Numbered from the stretch's first letter, positions 1 to 12,245 are shown. The stretch is 64,000 nucleotides of DNA from Acestrorhynchus altus (GCA_034509495.1 JAVGWO010000026.1:6303490-6367489), one strand, 5' to 3'. Made by a program: numbers and translations. The notes: generated by a model from the letters alone, not told the origin.

Positions 1-871
1 TTTTAGTCACGTTACTAATGACACAAAAGCCAGTAAGCTGTATGTTTTATGTTCAGATGCTACACCTGCATTTTACTACACCTAGAGTTCCCATTCTCTA
101 TGAGGCATGGCCAAATGATGTACATGGTCATATGTGCTATGATTTTTCAGTGCAGACCCCACATTTATACATTAATTATGGTTATGTAAAGCTAGCACAT
201 AGCTTGCAAATGTAAAGTTTTTTGTCTTGATCCACTGCATTTAGTGCAGTATGCAAATCCTGCAAATAAGTTGCTGGATATCCACCACACGTGGTACTTT
301 GTAAGTATTTTATTAATGTTTGAAATTATACTATCATGAACACACTAAAATTAAGATGTGTAAACTAAAACATGACACTGATGGGCCACTGTTTCCAATA
401 ATATATAGATATAACATATAAAAATGTGTAAAATTCTTCAGTAAAATGTTTGGTATGTTAATGCAGAAGTCCAGCATAACCTACTCATACTGGTGTTGTA
501 GTTCAATAAATACATGTGATGTATTGAAATGTTATTTTTTTAAAAAGTGTTTCATTGATTGTGTAAAGCTATTATGTTCTTATATCAATTGTTGTTGGAT
601 GAATTATTAGCAAGTGAACAGCTGTTTTCAGTCCAGTGAACAGCTGAAATTCATTCATTTCCAACTGAATTCAATCCCAGTTTAGATGCAAAAGGAGCCT
701 TCTAGTGCATGTTTACTGCTCTGTCCACATGTACATGCTCAACATGCATGCAGACTCTGACTGATCAGTGAGATGGGGCAAGACAAATGATGTCACTGAC
801 CCAGATATTGGATTATATAAGAAAATGGGGAGAGCCACTCTTTCCTTGCACACACAGTGTTAAAATGTCCC
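1..871. other. AT-rich intergenic DNA, no gene seen
   Basis: Short open frames only, none resembling a known protein or flanked by convincing splice sites. No repeat family was recognised. Confidence 0.5.
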
Positions 872-1075
872 TGAGAAGGGATAATACTGACACATACAGT
901 ATATAAATAACAAAAATAATAAAGGACATTCAGGTTGTTCCATTTATTTTATTTTATTTTATTTTATTTTATCCTTTTATTTTACTTGACCACTGTCAAG
1001 TATTTTGAAAAACATATTATAAATATCCTTGTTAATCTGATTAATTCATCAAAAACACTCTGGGTGATGAATTTC
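872..1075 (+). repeat. Dispersed repeat copy A (partner at 40455-40620)
   Basis: Shares the block GGATAATACTGAYACATACA, then AAATAACAAAAA, AATAATAAA and GGACATTCAG, with 40455-40515, and later an AAACACTCT motif at a similar distance. Same orientation. The family is unknown. It contains a (TTTTA)n microsatellite absent from the other copy. Confidence 0.6.
945..973. repeat. (TTTTA)n microsatellite
   Basis: About six tandem TTTTA units are visible within a dispersed repeat. Confidence 0.85.
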
Positions 1076-3895
1076 CAACAGGATCTTTTCCAGCATCACT
1101 TGTAGGCACACGGCTGAGTGGCTGTAAAAAACTAGAGGGAGCTCATGACATCATCTTTGAATCAACATATGCTGGAACACTATCCAGTAAGGCTGTGGCC
1201 AAAATGTCTCTCGTTTCATGGCACAAGTTAAGACATTGGCCATTTTTCACTGCGTATCCAATTGTAAAGTTAAATAACAGCATAATTTTGAGGGTGCTAC
1301 AATCTCCCAGTGCACTACTGAATATCATAGTTCACTATGAACTGAACACTGACCAAAATGCATCAGTTGGAAGGCTCATCAGGTTGTGTGTGCAGAGCTT
1401 TAAACATGGCTTTGGCTCAGCCTCTCACATGACTGTTAATGTGACCAGGGCTGATGTAGGATGATTATGAGAAAGTGTCTGTAAATAGAGGGAAAAGGGC
1501 TTCGTTTCAGTTTCTTCAACTTTATTCAGTCTGTGCTTGATCATCTGATGCACCTCTGTCTATATCTTCCCTGTGTCTGTCAGTGGAAAATATTACATTT
1601 GTTATTAAATTTCAAAGGCAAAATTGTTTGCTTTATTTTATTTACTTTTTGTTTCAATCTTGATATTCTAACAGATTTTTGGCAATTCATTTCAGTACTT
1701 CATTTTTAAGGTAACTGATAATTAACTGTGTTTGTGCACTCATCTGATCTATAGGAATGACATTGTGAGTTATGTGGTCTCTCTTGCTGAACACAAACAC
1801 ACATGTCTGGTAATCTCTACAGAACAGCTCCTGGGGTCTCTCATGCATCTGTCATATGTTGTCCTCTGGGTTTGGGAACAGTTTCTGTTAATGAGTATAA
1901 CAAAAAGTCAGGCCACTATTCAGAATTGTATTGCCTTCAGTTTCACAGACATCAAGGCGAATTCCAGGTTTATCAAGACTCACCACTTCCCTCAGGGTTG
2001 TGTTGATTTTTAGTTAACATCTCTTGCTTAATTTCTTTTTACATTTTTACAGAAGTTTTACAGAAGTTGTGTCCACATGGAACTGTGACTGGATCAGCTG
2101 AAAGATCCAGATAAACCGAACACTGGAACTGAAGTCTGTGGGAGTCATGTTCAACTGTGTTTTACAGATCATACTGAACAAAAGTAACTAAACAACATTA
2201 ATTTAGCTTAAACATCTTCCATGAATAACACATATGAATGTTGTTCCAAAAGTGAGTTGTCTTCAGACAATTATCATTCATTGTAGGGGGAAGGACTGGC
2301 GATACCTCATGCTGCCACTAGAGGGAGACAGAGTGCATGGCTGTCCAGTCAGTCAGAGTTTAGTTTTAAGTTCACCCTCTTCAATATTGGAGGCTTTTAT
2401 TACTAAGCTAGTAAAAGTTTTCATGCTCCAACACCCAGTGAACCTCTGAGTTACAGTATTATTAAAGAATTTGGTCACCTCATCCAATCAGCTTGTTGGA
2501 TCACTGCCACCAATTACTAAGGAACTTCAATTAAGATAACCCCTGTTACAACAACTATATAGAACAGCCCCAGTGAATCAGGTCTCCATATGTGGCAGAC
2601 ATTCTGAAGCAAATTCAACTGTGCATACTCTCTGAAATCCTGCAAGCATGTCTGGCCAGTCCAGTTATGAGCTGCCTGTACTGTGGACTATTTGTGCACT
2701 TTGTGAACATCCTGAACTGGTGTTAAAATGACTGGCTGTGGAGGAACCTGTGAGCAGTCTAATAATTTCTCATTTTTGTGGATTGTTTTAATGGCTTGAG
2801 GTCAAGTGAAAGCAAAAAAAGACTCATTCGGCCTTCCTAGTAACCTTTGAGATGTCTCTCATCCTCCCACTAAAGTTGACGGCAGGTACAAAGACCCAGT
2901 GTTCTCACAATCCAACAGCAACATTTCTGTTGCAGTCTAAGACAGTGCAGATCACATACCAGACAGTTAGACAGCTGGTCAATGGCACCAAAACAGCAAT
3001 ATCACCACAGCCGCTTTGGGTGGAGAATTGCGCATGAATACGCAAGAGGTGGCAATGCAAACAGTGCCTCCTTGGTTTGATGTTTGTGCCCCTTTAGCTT
3101 TGTAATTCTGTTTTATCCAGGAATGTAAAAAGCCTTAGAATGCACTCAGAATTCTGCAAACTACAAACTATAAACTACAAACAAAAGTAGAACAAGCTGG
3201 TTTGAAGATTTAAGATTTATTTAATATTTTGCACAATAATGCTGAGCTACTTTTTCTTCTGGGCAGTTACTATGTAACTTATTAGGATCTGGTACAATCT
3301 GTTACCTTGCTGTCAATTAGCAGCACCAACCTACTCATTTGCTGTACTTAAGATAATTCCAAATAACTAGCAATGTTAATGTCCAAAACTGACTTAAATA
3401 GAGGAGAAAGCTGAAGCACATTTTCTGTCAACACCAAAGACTTTCTCACTGTGTTGTTCAAAAAGCAGATCTTATAACTCCATCTGATTTTGAGGGTTTT
3501 CTTAAACCTGTTCTTTAACCTAAAATGCAATGTTTGTGTGTTCGGCCCAAAACACAGAGAAACAATGTTTGCATATGTTTGGTTTTCTGTGTTGTAACGT
3601 AGCATTGCAAGTGTATCAAATCTGCACACCTTCATTTCACAAATGCATTATACATCATTATTTCTGTTGTTGTTTTTACCCAACTTTCTCACATGATTTT
3701 AGACATTATAGTACTCAACCATTATGTACTGAAGCTTTAAATGTCCAAGTACTATAATGTGACATTTTGTGATGCTCCTGACACAAATTTTTGAACTGCT
3801 GTCATTTGTATCCTTGCTGGACAGTCAAGGCACAGTGTCCCCAGCTCTGATGTAATGGCTGACAGATTCCTGTGCTGACTAGAATCACATTGAGT
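1076..3895. other. Intergenic DNA, no gene recognised
   Basis: Contains several open frames of 60-95 codons on both strands (for example 1195-1464 and 1732-2013). None shows family motifs or plausible splice structure. Nothing further is claimed. Confidence 0.45.
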
Positions 3896-3899
3896 ATGT

Positions 3900-4080
3900 G
3901 ATTTGGGGAGAGGGTGACATCTACCCAGACAGGAAGGGAGCTAGGCCATCTACCCAGCCAGGCCAACTCTCCCTCTGGCTGTTAATCACAAGCAGCAAGA
4001 TCCGGGATTCGATCTGTTATAGGAACCCATGGTCCCAGATCATAGTGGAAGTGCTTTAGACCACTGAGCCACTCTGAGCC
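3900..4080 (-). repeat. tRNA-derived SINE
   Basis: On the minus strand the element starts near 4080. It shows a perfect pol III A box (TGGCTCAGTGG, 4071-4061) and a B box (GATCGAATC, 4014-4006) at tRNA-like spacing, followed by a non-tRNA body. The A and B boxes match the consensus TRGYNNANNNG and GWTCRANNC. The promoter may be functional, but flanks show no clear target duplication by eye. It is not a tRNA gene, because a cloverleaf cannot be closed with the 3' part. Confidence 0.75.
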
Positions 4081-5905
4081 TTTTCAAATGTTTTCTTACC
4101 TGAATTGAAACTGCATGTGAGAATAACATCCTCCACTGAAATCAACAGTAAACAGTAAAATAGTTACTGAGCATAATGAACCAAAGGGTGAATACCGGAC
4201 TTTGCGCTAGAAACAGATAGAGCAGGTTTAACTAGAAACACGTTTAGAAACATGACTAGAAAAGAGGGAGTGGTTAAGTGTTGTTAAACACTTAATACAT
4301 TTTGTGTTCAGGTATATGCTGTGAGACTCACTCTTGTTTGATTTATCCATTCTGTTCTGCTCAGTCTCTGTGATGAGATGCTGTCCTTTATTCACTCCTC
4401 TTCTTTGACCCTTTCTAGCATGAAATGACAATTCATTTACATTAATCGTTTATGTGTTATATCAGTAATGGTATAGGATGCATCTCAAGGTGTTGAACCA
4501 GATGATCTCACAAAATTTGTTGCAAGCACTGAATATTAAGGATTTAAATCTAGTTTTAACCTGTAATTTTCATAATATTACATACATTTGTATGCAGTTC
4601 ACTCTCATAACTACATTATTATAATTATTAACATCTATTTTAAAGCCCTACAATAGAACCTACAATAGAACCACATGGAACTGCACAACATAAACTAAAC
4701 CAACCAGTTACCAATTCCAAGTAGTCTGCATTCATAACTGAATAATTAACCTAAGTTTCAAGGCTTGGACATTTTAACATTATACACTGTATTTCTGTTG
4801 CTTTCCTCTGTCTCAAGCTTTTTGAGACATCTTAGTTAGCCTACTGCATTGACCAGAAACAATCAATCAGACATTCTGCCATGCTAGCTTGCAGACTGCA
4901 AAAGTGAGCAAGCACCACACTATTGATGAAAAAGGCAAGAGACATGTATGAGGTGGACACCACATTTAGCCTACTCTATGTAAGTGTGTGTGTGGCCCAT
5001 GTTTTTGTGAAATAACTTGTTGGTGGTACTTTTGAAATTTTACTATGATCATGGGTGATACATGGTCTAAATTATGAGAACCACTGTGTGACGTGACACA
5101 GCATACCCAACATACACTTCCACAAGTGTCCTGGAGATAATAATTTAATCAGATACTTATTTAACACAAAATGCAGAATATTACTGTTTAAAAAAATAAA
5201 TTGTTCCATATAAAGCAATGTTTGTAAAAGAGATGTGTGAATGTGAAAAATGTTTCACAAAAAAGTTGTAAAGACATTTTCACATCAAATGGTTCTTTAA
5301 CCTTTAAAGTTAAGTTTAAGTTTTTTCAGAACCACAGCTCACTATTACCTTGTTCTTTATGGAACCAATTCTTCTATTGCATTGATCCTTTAGGACTTAA
5401 ATGTGTTTATCACATGCAATCGACCACAAAGTAAAGTGCAGTCATTTGTTTGTTTTTTACTTGTTTTCTAAGTTTGCTCTCTCTGCAAGTTAACTCTTAA
5501 GAGGTAAAGTAGACATGTAGTGGGCCTATAGAGATGTGAATGAAATAGTGGTACATATTCATTTGGCCACACAACACCATTATTTTCATTTTCATAAATA
5601 TGATCTGTTTTTGAGGTATATTTAGTGTATGTGCATTAAATCTTTTTTTACATCCTCATTTCACCCAAAAGAGTACTTAAATAAATGGATTTAACCCCCA
5701 CAGTGGTCAACAATTAATTTACACTTAAAACCATTTTTAAAATTCACAATAACCTATTCTGTCATACAGCACATTCATGTTATATAAAGTGCCTTCAAAT
5801 TAATGATGTTACTGTCTATTTGTTTCTGACAAGAGAGTGAAATAATGATCTGTATAACTGAAACTCACATCCAACAGTCAAACTGGACAGGTGTCCTCCT
5901 ATATG
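4081..5905. other. AT-rich intergenic DNA, no gene recognised
   Basis: No conserved coding segment, RNA gene or recognisable repeat was found. Open frames are short. Confidence 0.45.
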
Positions 5906-6395
5906 CAGTGCTGCGAAAAAGCATTTGCCCCTTACAGATTTCTATAGTTTTTTATTTTATTTCTCACACTTAAATATTTCATATCATTAAAGAAAAATCA
6001 CAAACAGACAAAAATAACCTGAGTGAATACGAAAAGTGTTTTTTTTATTATGATAATTAAATGTATTAAGGGAAAAAGACAATCTGCTACTATATGGAAA
6101 AAAACATTCCCCAAAGAGCACATCAGTGACTCACTTAAGAACCCAGAAGAACATTCGAAACACTGCAAGCCTCAATGTTCATGATTCAACAATAAGAACA
6201 CAAAGGTCCTTCTCACATTTGCCAAACAATATCTTGATAATGCCCAAGTCTTTGTACTATTCTGTGTACTGTCAAGACAAAAAAAGTAACTTTTTCTGAA
6301 GGTGTTTGTCCCCTTAAATCTGGCATTAAAATAACAAAGCATTTCAGAACATCATACTGACAGTCAAACATGGTGGTGGTGATTATTTAGACTTA
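5906..6395 (+). mobile_element. Degenerate Tc1-like transposon remnant
   Basis: Starts with CAGTGCTGCGAAAAAGCATT, like the termini of a common fish Tc1-like family. At 6338-6385 it carries a transposase-like piece: KHFR, then after a frameshift IILTVKHGGG. Most of the transposase is missing and the rest has stops, so it is dead. The right terminus is not visible. Confidence 0.7.
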
Positions 6396-6415
6396 ATGTA
6401 CACAATTGGGATTAA

Positions 6416-6850
6416 TTCTAGGTTCTATATGACCCTAAACTCTAAATAATTAGAACACTAATTATTAGGGCATGTGTCTCACAGTTCCAGGGGGCTGTCC
6501 AGCATGCCACTTCCATTCGGTTCTGACCTCTACACCTGCAGAGGACACCTTAGTGTTAGCTGAGTCTCTATAGACCAGGACTTCTCTAGCTCCAGGCCTT
6601 GAACTTTCAAGGGAGGCCAGTTTGTCCACATCTGACCCACGTGTTGAGGTCATCACTGATACCGTGCTGTGCTGTGGTGTATTTCAGGTTGCAAGGGAAG
6701 AACTTGCCCAGGCTCTTCACTGGCTTTATGGACACTGATGGAATCTGTGTTTCTCCCAGGGTAAAGTGGAAATGGTCAGTTACTTTTCCTTTCCTCGAGA
6801 CAAAGGACCTAGATTTTGGCTTGAAACTCATTCTTGCCCATGTCATGGTT
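6416..6850 (-). mobile_element. Non-LTR retrotransposon fragment (reverse transcriptase C-terminal part)
   Basis: The minus strand encodes TWARMSFKPKSRS, KGKVTDHFHFTLGETQIPS, KPVKSLGKFF and REVLVYRDSANTKVSSAGVE. These match the region after the catalytic core of reverse transcriptase ORFs common in fish genomes (R2-like type, family assignment from memory). It is a paralogue of 11570-12245 but lacks about 225 bp of it. 5'-truncated and broken. Confidence 0.75.
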
Positions 6851-7030
6851 CTCCATCATGCTGGAAAATCTAGATTTAATAGAAAATGCCATGAAGACTG
6901 AGACAGAAAACTTTGTGCCAATGTCCAAACTGTGCAAGTCTTTCCTTTGTTTAGTGGTGGAAAATGAAGGCCATTGTCCCCATGTTTCTGTGTCGGGTAT
7001 TGTCAATGTCAATTGTCAATCTTACTCCTG

Positions 7031-7385
7031 TGTTCCTCCCACACCGATCCACTATAACACGGAGATCTTAGAGGAGCATTTCACCAACTTAAGTGAAGAT
7101 GTTGCAGAGACGTCGAAGACCATGTAGGACTGTCATGAAGGCCGTTGACCACATGTTTCTGTGTCGGGTATTGTCGATGTGTGTGGAATCCGGACGTATG
7201 TCGATGTGAATGTACACAGCAGTATTGTGAGTCATGGTGTTCTTCATCTGGGCAGTAAGCAGGACTGCAGCTCCAATCTTCACTCTGTTCTTCTGTGTTC
7301 TTGACTGAGATTCTGCTGAATATTTCTGATTTATGTTCACAGCTTTGTGAACAATATATAGGATGAACTTGTCTGACAACTAGTG
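7031..7385 (-). repeat. Array module with open frame, copy 1
   Basis: Minus-strand open frame 7379-7089 begins MSDKFILYIVHKAV and continues VYIHIDIRPDSTHIDN. It is the same frame as at 8410-8015, 10009-10320, 14719-14396 and 16555-16866. No known protein family was recognised. The 'protein' may simply be an open stretch of a repeat. Confidence 0.7.
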
Positions 7386-7580
7386 TGTAACTACAAATTG
7401 TGTAAAAATCATGCTTCCACAGTCATGGACAAATGTTTGACTGGCATCATTTTTGTTTTTCAAAAAAGTCAAAAACATTGACTAAAAAAAAGAGAGAGAA
7501 AAATATGACAGTGACTAAATGTTTGTCCATGACTGTAGAAGCATGATTTGTACACAATTTGTAGTTACACACTAGTTGTC
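7375..7580. repeat. Palindromic MITE-like unit
   Basis: The left arm 7375-7440 (GACAACTAGTGTGTAACTAC, then CACAGTCATGGACAAATG) is the reverse complement of the right arm 7518-7580 with few mismatches. An A-rich loop separates them. Sequence outside both arms is also inverted-repeat related. Confidence 0.75.
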
Positions 7581-7599
7581 TCTGTCTCACCGAGTTGTC

Positions 7600-8180
7600 T
7601 CTCTATATATTGTTCACAAAGCTGTAAAAATAAAGCTGGAATATTCAGCAGAATCTCAATCAAGAACACAGAAGAACAAAGTGAAGATTGGAGCTGCAAA
7701 ACATGCTCTGACATGGTGCAGGTGCTCCAACAGATCTGGTTCAGATTACACAACCTGCTGAATGTGTGACATGGAAGAAGAGCTTTTCACAGGAGTTTTC
7801 CACCACTAAGCAAAGGAAAGACATCTAAAAAGGTTTGGACAATGGCACAAATTTTGGTTTTCACAAACTTTTCTGTCTCAGTTTTCATGGTCATTTGTAT
7901 TAAATCTGGATTTTTACAGCGTAATGGAGAACCACGTCACAAGGCAAAAGTAACAATCACATGGTTCAATGGCCATGGCCAGGAACCTCCCCAAATTACA
8001 GTCCCATTGATCAATCAAGGGTGGAAAACAAAAGCCTGAACCTCCAAGGAAAGATAAAGCAAAAATGAGATGTCATCCCTCAAGATTAACCAAGTAGCTG
8101 ATATCCAGCATGACAACAGATTTAACTCAAATGACACACCCTGCTGAAAATGAAGTTCTCCAACAGATCTAAACTGCATA
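7600..8180. repeat. Left arm of ~0.6-kb inverted repeat
   Basis: Reverse complement of 8776-9370 over almost its whole length. Shared blocks include AAATTACAGTCCCATTGA, GAAGAGCTTTTCACAGG and AACTCAAATGACACACCCTG. Confidence 0.8.
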
Positions 8181-8184
8181 CTGT

Positions 8185-8425
8185 GTCGGGTATTGTCAAC
8201 ATGTGCGGAATCCGGACGTATGTCGATGTGAATGTACACAGCAGTATTGTGAGTCATGGTGTTCTTCATCTGAGCAGTAAGCAGGACTGCAGCTCCAATC
8301 TTCACTCTGTTCTTCTGTGTTCTTGATTGAGATTCTGCTGACATTCTGACATGTTCTTGCTTTATTTTCACAGCTTTGTGAACAATATATAGGATGAACT
8401 TGTCTGACAACTAGTGTGTAACTAC
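8185..8425 (-). repeat. Array module with open frame, copy 2 (truncated)
   Basis: Lies in the spacer between the two 0.6-kb inverted arms. The frame runs 8410-8015, with an insertion (EHVRM) relative to other copies, and is truncated in the module: the copy stops near CATACTGTGTCGGG. Confidence 0.7.
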
Positions 8426-8775
8426 AAATTGTGTAACAATTATGCTTCTACAGTCACTAACAAACGTTTTGACTCTGGAAATTCTTTTTGAAAAAACATA
8501 AAAAATGTTGACAAAAAACTGAAAAAAAAACTGAAGCAGCAAACTTTTTTAAAAAACAAAATTTGTGCCAATGTCCAAACTTTTGGATGCAGGAGTAAGA
8601 GAGAACAGTGACGCTCCTAAGACTCTCCCTTATCTGCTCAAACATCTGTCAGTCTCTCTAAAACCTTGTGTTCTTATCGTAAAATAAACTATATTCAGAT
8701 GCATTCCATGTCTTTTTTTATTGACAATTACATGCACGTTTAGCAAAGGCTTAATTTTGACAGTGTTGACCCTCA

Positions 8776-9370
8776 TTTAAAGCTCCTGCAGTTTAGATCT
8801 GTTGGAGAACTTCATTTTCAGCAGGGTGTGTCATTTGAGTTAAATCTGTTGTCATGCTGGATATCAGCAACTTGGTTAATCTTGAGGGATTACATCTCAT
8901 TTTTGCTTAATCTTTCCTTGGAGGTTCAGGCTCTTGTCAATGGGACTGTAATTTGGGGAGGTTCCTGGCCATGGACACAACATTTCAATGTTGTGTTCAT
9001 TGAACCATGTGGTTGTTACTTTTGCCTTGTGACGTGGTTCTCCATCACGCTGTATAAATCTAGATTTAATACAAATGACCATGAAAACTGAGACAGAAAA
9101 GTTTGTGAAAACCAAAATTTGTGCCATTGTCCAAACCTTTTTAGATGTCTTTCCTTTGCTTAGTGGTGGAAAACTCCTGTGAAAAGCTCTTCTTCCATGT
9201 CACACATTCAGCAGGTTGTGCAATCAGAACCAGATCTGTTGGAGCACCTGTACCATGTCAGAGCATGTTTTGCAGCTCCAATCTTCACTTTGTTCTTCTG
9301 TGTTCTTGATTGAGATTCTGATGAATATTCCTGCTTTATTTTTACAGCTTTGTGAACAATATATAGGATG
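8776..9370. repeat. Right arm of ~0.6-kb inverted repeat
   Basis: Inverted counterpart of 7600-8180. One small addition is visible: the word for CATTTCAATGTTGTGTTCATTGAAC is longer here than in the left arm, where it is replaced by GGTTCAATGGCCATGG. Confidence 0.78.
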
Positions 9371-9384
9371 AATTTATCTCACAA

Positions 9385-10020
9385 CTAGTGTGTAGCTACT
9401 AGTTGTGTAAAAATTATGTTACTACAGTCACTAACAAACTTTGACTTTAACAATTTTTTTTTTTGAAAAACATCAAAAACATTTGACAAAAAAAAAACTG
9501 AATCCGCAAAGTTTTTTAAAAAACAAAATTTGTGCCAATGTCCAAACCTTTGGATGTCTTTTCTTAGTGGTGGAAAATTCTTGACAAAAGCTCTTCTTCT
9601 GTGTCTCGTGTTCAGCAGGGTGTGTGATCTGAAGTAGATCTGTTGGAGCAGAAATCCAGCCTACACAATTTGTAGTTACACACTAGTTGTCACTCCCTCA
9701 CCACTGTATATATGCTCTGACAGGGCAGGTGCTCCAACAGATCTGCTTCAGATCACACACCCTGCTGAACACGAGACACAGAAGAAGAGCTTTTGTCAAG
9801 AATTTTCCACCACTAAGAAAAGACGTCCAAAAGTTTGGACATTGGCACAAATTTTGTTTTTTAAAAAAGTTTGCTGCTTTAGTTTTTTTTTTGTTTTGTT
9901 TTTTTGTCAAAATTTTTAATGTTTTTTTCAAAAAAAAATTCCAGAGTCAAAACGTTTGTTAGTGACTGTAGAAGCATAATTGTTACACAATTTGTAGGTA
10001 CACACTAGTTGTCAGGCAAG
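9385..10020. repeat. Near-perfect palindrome with ~75-bp spacer
   Basis: Arm 9385-9652 is the reverse complement of arm 9726-10020. Both carry TCCAACAGATCTGCTTCAG (or its complement), the GAAGAGCTTTTGTCAAGAAT block, and the long A/T tracts around the ACTAACAAAC motif. Confidence 0.8.
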
Positions 10021-10483
10021 TTCATCCTATATATTGTTCACAAAGCTGTGAAAATAAAGCAAGAACATTCAGCAGAATCTCAATCAAGAACACAGAAGAA
10101 CAGAGTGAAGACTGGAGCTGCAGTCCTGCTTACTGCTCAGATGAAGAACACCATGACTCACAATACTGCTGTGTACATTCACATCGACATACGTCCGGAT
10201 TCCGCACACGTCGACAATACCCGACACAGAAACATGTGGACAACGGCCTTCATGACAGTCCTACGTGGTCTTCAACGCCTCTGCAACATCTTCACCTACG
10301 TTGGTGAAATGCTCCTCTAAGATCTTCGCTCTCCGTGTTATAGTGGAGCGGCGTGGGAGGAACACAGGAGTAAGAGAGAACACAAACCCTCCTACAAGAC
10401 TCTCCCTTATCTGCTCAAACATCTGTCAAGTCTCTCTAGAACCTTGTGTTCTTATGAAAAAATAAAGTACATTAAAATGCACT
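9995..10483 (+). repeat. Array module with open frame, copy 3
   Basis: Open frame 10009-10320 (103 codons), followed by a conserved tail with TCTCCCTTATCTGCTCAAAC and a polyadenylation-like AAATAAAG at its end (10461-10468). It is nearly identical to 16535-17025. Amino-acid differences between the copies do not favour silent sites in an obvious way. Confidence 0.72.
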
Positions 10484-11569
10484 GTTGAGGCTATTTTTTG
10501 CTGGAAACTGATGATTTACTCATTATTAGTGAAATAATACATATACTTAGCTACTTTAAGTAATGTAATTTATTTATTTTATACAAAAATATTTTTAAAT
10601 AAAATCAAACCAAGACTGTATCATTAGAAAAGCAGAAATACGTAGAATCCTTTTAGGAGTATGACACTGATTTCACCATTTATTCAGCTATACTAGCAAG
10701 CTGGAAAGACAGAGCTGTCCAAGTATGTTTTCAGATTCCTTAGGAATTTACAGTGACTATGCACAATACACACAGGACATGCGACTCATTCAAACATTTA
10801 AGTCATTCAAACATTTCTCATCTTCCAGCATTTGCATGTGTGCCATGAGGTCTAGTGAGCTTGTTTCAGAAACGATGTGAGAATGAGATATTTTTAGACC
10901 TGTGGTACATGTGTATGAATATTTCATGAGCTCTGGCTGGAGGAAGGCTACTGCCACACCTACACACACACACTGACGTCATAATACAACACTGACGGAG
11001 CAAGAAGAAATGGGACCTGCTTTCAGTGCAGGAGTGAAGATGCTGCAGACCAGGCTGTAAACATTGATCACTAGTATTGAAATACAGCTGGAATCAAAAC
11101 AGCCTGAGATATTATAGAAATCAACATTCACTCTGTTAAACTACAGTTTCATATGTGTTTAGTTGTGTGTATGTGTAGTCCAATAAATGTTGCCCATATC
11201 AGTCTAAATGTTTAAAAATTTGTTGTTGTTTTTTTCTGGTAACCTTTATCTTCCTTCTCAATAGAATTGCAATCTGATACTTCATTCTGGGTGATACAAT
11301 AATTTTTTTTGACAATGAATGTATTATGTCTTGTCCTTAAACCATCTAGGTCATAGGCCTCACTTCCTGTTGCTACAAAGGAACAAGACCACCAGCATCA
11401 TGTGAATATAAACAGTAATGAAGTAGAAGCTTGAAGAAAATGGCAAATATCACACTTTCCTTCAAAACAATGAAAATGCCTTCAGAAATGAAATAAACCC
11501 ATTATTACACAGCCCTCATTAATATGGGTTCCCAAACCAATTCACTTTTTATGTTATATAAAACTGATT
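10484..11569. repeat. Uninterrupted copy of a ~1.1-kb direct duplication
   Basis: Matches, in order, 17605-17790, 18565-18647 and 19862-20672 with only scattered substitutions. Together with the module before it (9995-10483 versus 16535-17025), the duplicated block exceeds 1.5 kb. It ends exactly where the non-LTR fragment at 11570 begins. Confidence 0.85.
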
Positions 11570-12245
11570 CTAGGGTCTATATGACTCTAAACTCTAAATA
11601 ATTAGAATACTAATTATTAGAGCATGTGTCTCACAGTTCCAGGGGGCTGTCAGGCACACCACTTCCATTCTGTTCTGATCTCTACACCTGCAGAGGACAC
11701 CTTAGTGTCAGCTGAGTCTCTATAGACCAGGAGTTCTCTAGCTCAGGCGACCTTAAACTCCTCTGCCAGACTGCTGAACAGAAGCTGCAGCTTGGTGTTG
11801 TGCCCAAAGAGAGCAATACTGCTTAGGCTCTGTGGCAGGCCTAGCCACCTGCGTAGGGACTAACTAATCTTTCTCTCAAAGCCCTCCATTTTGGCAATTG
11901 GGACTTTGTAGACTATAAGTGACCAGAAAAGACAAGGCAGGGTGCCATGTTGGTAAATCCAGGCCTTGAACTTTCAAGGGAAGCTCGAGTTGTCCACATC
12001 TGAGCCACGTGTTGAGGTCATCCCTGATACATTGCTGTGCTGTGATGTCTTTCAGGTTGCAAGGGAAGAACTTGGCTCTTCACTGGCTGTATTGACACTG
12101 ATGGAATCTGTGTTTCTCCCAGGGTAAAGTGGAAATGGTCAGTCACTTTTCCTTTCCTCGAGAGAAAGGACCTGGATTTTGAAGGTTTGACATTCTTGCC
12201 CATGTCATGGTTCTCCATCATGCTGGAAAAATCTAGATTTAATAG
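11570..12245 (-). mobile_element. Non-LTR retrotransposon fragment, longer copy
   Basis: The minus strand reads, in order, KGKVTDHFHFTLGETQIPS, KPVKSQ-type sequence, KVPIAKMEGFERKIS, stop, LRRWLGLPQSLSSIALFGHN, TKLQLLFSSLAEEFKVA, stop, RELLVYRDSADTKVSSAGVE. This is the C-terminal part of a fish reverse transcriptase ORF with at least two in-frame stops. The RRWLGLP-SLSSIAL signature is typical of that family. It has the same 3' end (CTAGGKTCTATATGAC on the plus strand) as 6416. Confidence 0.78.

Noticed and set aside
4006..4071. tRNA gene on the minus strand
   Set aside because: A and B boxes are present, but the acceptor stem and 3' part do not fit. The sequence continues as a SINE body.
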